54,701 nucleotides of DNA from an uncultured Tateyamaria sp. (lineage in GTDB: Bacteria; Pseudomonadota; Alphaproteobacteria; Rhodobacterales; Rhodobacteraceae): the NCBI RefSeq assembly GCF_947504105.1, contig NZ_CANNGP010000030.1, positions 1-54,701 on the forward strand, given 5' to 3'. Every line of letters begins with the position of its first letter. Position 1 is the stretch's first letter. Below the pieces are notes generated by a model. That model was not told the origin of the DNA. It did not search any database and worked only from the letters and a program-made list of their open reading frames with translations. The position numbers and the translations under genes were made by a program. Shown here piece by piece: positions 53,202 to 54,701 of this stretch.

Positions 53202-53593
53202 TGCAGATCGTGACCGACTACTTCGAGGCGTTCAACGCAGGTGATGTGGAGGCCATGCTGGCCTGTCTGACAGATGACGTGGCCCACCACGTGAACGAGG
53301 GGCAGGTGCGTCGGGGCAAGGACCTGTTCAAGGCGTTTTGCGCCCACATGAACCAGTGCTACGCTGAAACGCTGACCGATATGGTTGTTTTTTCGGGCAA
53401 GGATGGCGCACGCGCCGCCGCCGAATACACCGTGAACGGCACGTACCTGCAAACGGATGCGGGATTGCCGGAGGCAAATGGCCAGACCTACGCCCTGCCT
53501 GCCGGGTCGTTCTTTGACATCCGGGATGGCAAAATCGCGCGTGTCACCACGCATTACAACCTCGCGGATTGGGTGCGACAGGTTGCGGCATGA
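53201..53593 (+). CDS. SnoaL/NTF2-like protein
   Basis: A 130-residue NTF2-fold protein: IVTDYFEAFNAGDVEAMLACLTDDVAHHVNEGQVRRGKDLFKAF is the N-terminal helical-then-beta pattern of ketosteroid-isomerase-related SnoaL proteins. The His pair HH in DDVAHHVNEG might bind a metal or substrate. Role unknown. TGATG overlap with the phosphatase gene indicates cotranscription. Confidence 0.88.
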   Translation: MQIVTDYFEAFNAGDVEAMLACLTDDVAHHVNEGQVRRGKDLFKAFCAHMNQCYAETLTDMVVFSGKDGARAAAEYTVNGTYLQTDAGLPEANGQTYALPAGSFFDIRDGKIARVTTHYNLADWVRQVAA

Positions 53594-54171
53594 GGGTTGA
53601 GACACTCACCGGGCCCGCCCTGACCGAAGCGCTGGATGACGTGGCAAAGCTGCGCCTCGCGGTCTTTCGGGATTGGCCATACCTGTACGAAGGCGACATC
53701 ACATATGAACGCCGCTATCTTGAGGTTTACGAGCAAAGCGACCGCGCGGTCATCGTGGCTGCCTATGATGGCGACTGGATGGTGGGGGCGGCGACAGCTG
53801 CACCGCTGGCGGAACACGCGGATGCGTTCGGGGATGCATTTGCTGGCAGTGGCGTGGATATCGACACCTGCTTTTATTGCGGAGAAAGCGTGTTGTTGCC
53901 CCGCTTCCGGGGCCGAGGGGTCGGGCACACCTTCTTTGATCGGCGCGAAGCCCATGCGCGGGACCTGGGTTACAGCCAGATGTGCTTTGCTTCGGTCATA
54001 CGGTCGCGGGACCACCCTCTTTATCCCAGTGCGTATCGGTCCCTTGAATCCTTTTGGGAAGGGCGCGGATACACGCGGATTCCCGGTGTTGTGTCCTATT
54101 TTGCATGGCGAGACGTGGATCACGGGGACGAAACCGAAAAGCCCCTGCAGTTCTGGATCAGGGACCTCTAG
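53590..54171 (+). CDS. GNAT-family N-acetyltransferase
   Basis: A 193-residue acetyltransferase-like protein with the acetyl-CoA loop LLPRFRGRGVGHTFFDRREAHARDLG (R-x-x-G-x-G). It is longer than a minimal GNAT domain and resembles GNAT proteins that follow the NTF2-like gene in Rhodobacterales. ATG 53590 overlaps the upstream stop as ATGA. Substrate unknown. Confidence 0.88.
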   Translation: MRVETLTGPALTEALDDVAKLRLAVFRDWPYLYEGDITYERRYLEVYEQSDRAVIVAAYDGDWMVGAATAAPLAEHADAFGDAFAGSGVDIDTCFYCGESVLLPRFRGRGVGHTFFDRREAHARDLGYSQMCFASVIRSRDHPLYPSAYRSLESFWEGRGYTRIPGVVSYFAWRDVDHGDETEKPLQFWIRDL

Positions 54172-54172
54172 C

Positions 54173-54532
54173 TCACGAGCACTGCCGCCCAGCGCTGTCG
54201 CTGTAGTCCTTCCAGCGGCGCCAGAACCGCTCATCCGTGGCACGATCAGACTGACGTACCTCCTGAGCCTGCTGCGGATTGCCGAAAAAGCCGGCCCCGC
54301 GACTTTGATCCGTGGAACTCAGCGATTGGTTGGCCACGGCCTGCACACATCCACACCGCACCCGGCTGGCCTGATCCCGGCCCCCACTCCGGCAGGCGGA
54401 ATAGATCGGACCGGTCGCAAACAGCACCGGTGTCGCGGAGACCGCCCGCGCGCTGGAATAGGAGGATCCGCCGCCACAGGCAGCCAGCCCAAGGGCAGTT
54501 GCCCCGGCAATGATCGTGGTCGAGAGTTTCAT
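54173..54532 (-). CDS. hypothetical lipoprotein
   Basis: A 119-residue protein with a lipoprotein signal, MKLSTTIIAGATALGLAAC, lipobox LAAC with Cys19, then a GGGSSYSS linker. The mature domain has several Cys (YSACRSGG, VRCGCVQAV, RQCS) and no recognised family. It converges with the GNAT gene with one base between the stops. A long GCGCGCGGCC/GGCCGCGCGC hairpin lies further upstream. Confidence 0.75.
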   Translation of the reverse strand: MKLSTTIIAGATALGLAACGGGSSYSSARAVSATPVLFATGPIYSACRSGGRDQASRVRCGCVQAVANQSLSSTDQSRGAGFFGNPQQAQEVRQSDRATDERFWRRWKDYSDSAGRQCS

Positions 54533-54621
54533 GTCTCTGCTCGCCTCTGCTCTGGCGGGTTTACCCGCTCTGAATGCGCAAACTATGCCGCAAGTATGAG
54601 CCAAGGGCAATTCACGAACAA

Positions 54622-54644
54622 GCGCGCGGCCTTGGGCCGCGCGC
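54622..54644. other. strong 10-bp hairpin upstream of the lipoprotein gene
   Basis: GCGCGCGGCC-TTG-GGCCGCGCGC is a perfect 10-bp stem with a 3-base loop. No T-run follows on either strand. It may end a transcript entering from the right edge or mark the gene boundary. Confidence 0.5.
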
Positions 54645-54701
54645 GTCGCCCGGCAGGGTATCGGCGCGAGCCGATGCACGAGAGGGCCAGCGCCCATCCC
54701 T

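Overview
The window looks like a chromosomal segment of a marine alphaproteobacterium of the order Rhodobacterales (Roseobacter group). This rests on gene content typical of that group: a class I lysyl-tRNA synthetase, an ETC complex I subunit (NDUFS4-like), UPF0262 and DUF2948 proteins next to hisD and murA, a GTA spike-like beta-helix protein, and a GC-rich hairpin followed by a CCCCCGAGGTATTTT-type intergenic repeat. No database search was possible, so genus is not called.

Left part (1-9 kb): a decayed GcvT-domain fragment lies directly upstream of a second GcvT-family FAD-dependent oxidoreductase, itself broken by a one-base frameshift. A class III aminotransferase follows, then a LysR regulator divergent from a permease, an ETC complex I subunit gene, and a cytidylyltransferase plus LicD pair for surface-polymer decoration.

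Middle-left (9-25.5 kb): uvrB, small hypothetical proteins, cspA with a clear terminator, an EamA-like membrane protein, a zinc-ribbon protein, a beta-helix protein resembling GTA head-spike proteins, ndh (NDH-2), a hydrolase, a RES/Xre toxin-antitoxin pair with a perfect palindrome at its promoter, a DUF4864 protein, an RTX-Hint secreted protein, and a YHYH-domain protein with an exported partner.

Middle (25.5-41.4 kb): lysK, a TerB-like protein, a secreted 575-residue protein with a possible MACPF-like segment, a tandem glycine riboswitch in front of a DadA-like FAD oxidase, dacB, nadD, a MOSC protein, a lipoprotein hydrolase and ettA. The 3' end of ettA is unusual: a 33-nt palindrome spans its stop codon, and a second, synonymously recoded copy of its last 13 codons lies about 110 bp downstream. 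Next is a TetR-controlled monooxygenase-SDR-esterase operon, which could oxidise and cleave a ketone or related compound.

Right part (41.4-54.7 kb): a complete peptide ABC importer (oppABCDF order on the minus strand), then tRNA-Thr(GGT) followed downstream by two 116-bp tandem repeats that each carry the last 29 nt of the tRNA. The rest is the murA-DUF2948-GNAT and hisD-UPF0262-phosphatase housekeeping block, then an NTF2-like protein, a GNAT protein and a lipoprotein.

The strongest candidates for something not previously described are the tRNA-Thr 3'-end repeat array, the duplicated and recoded ettA 3' end, the MACPF-like protein, and the glycine-riboswitch/DadA pairing.
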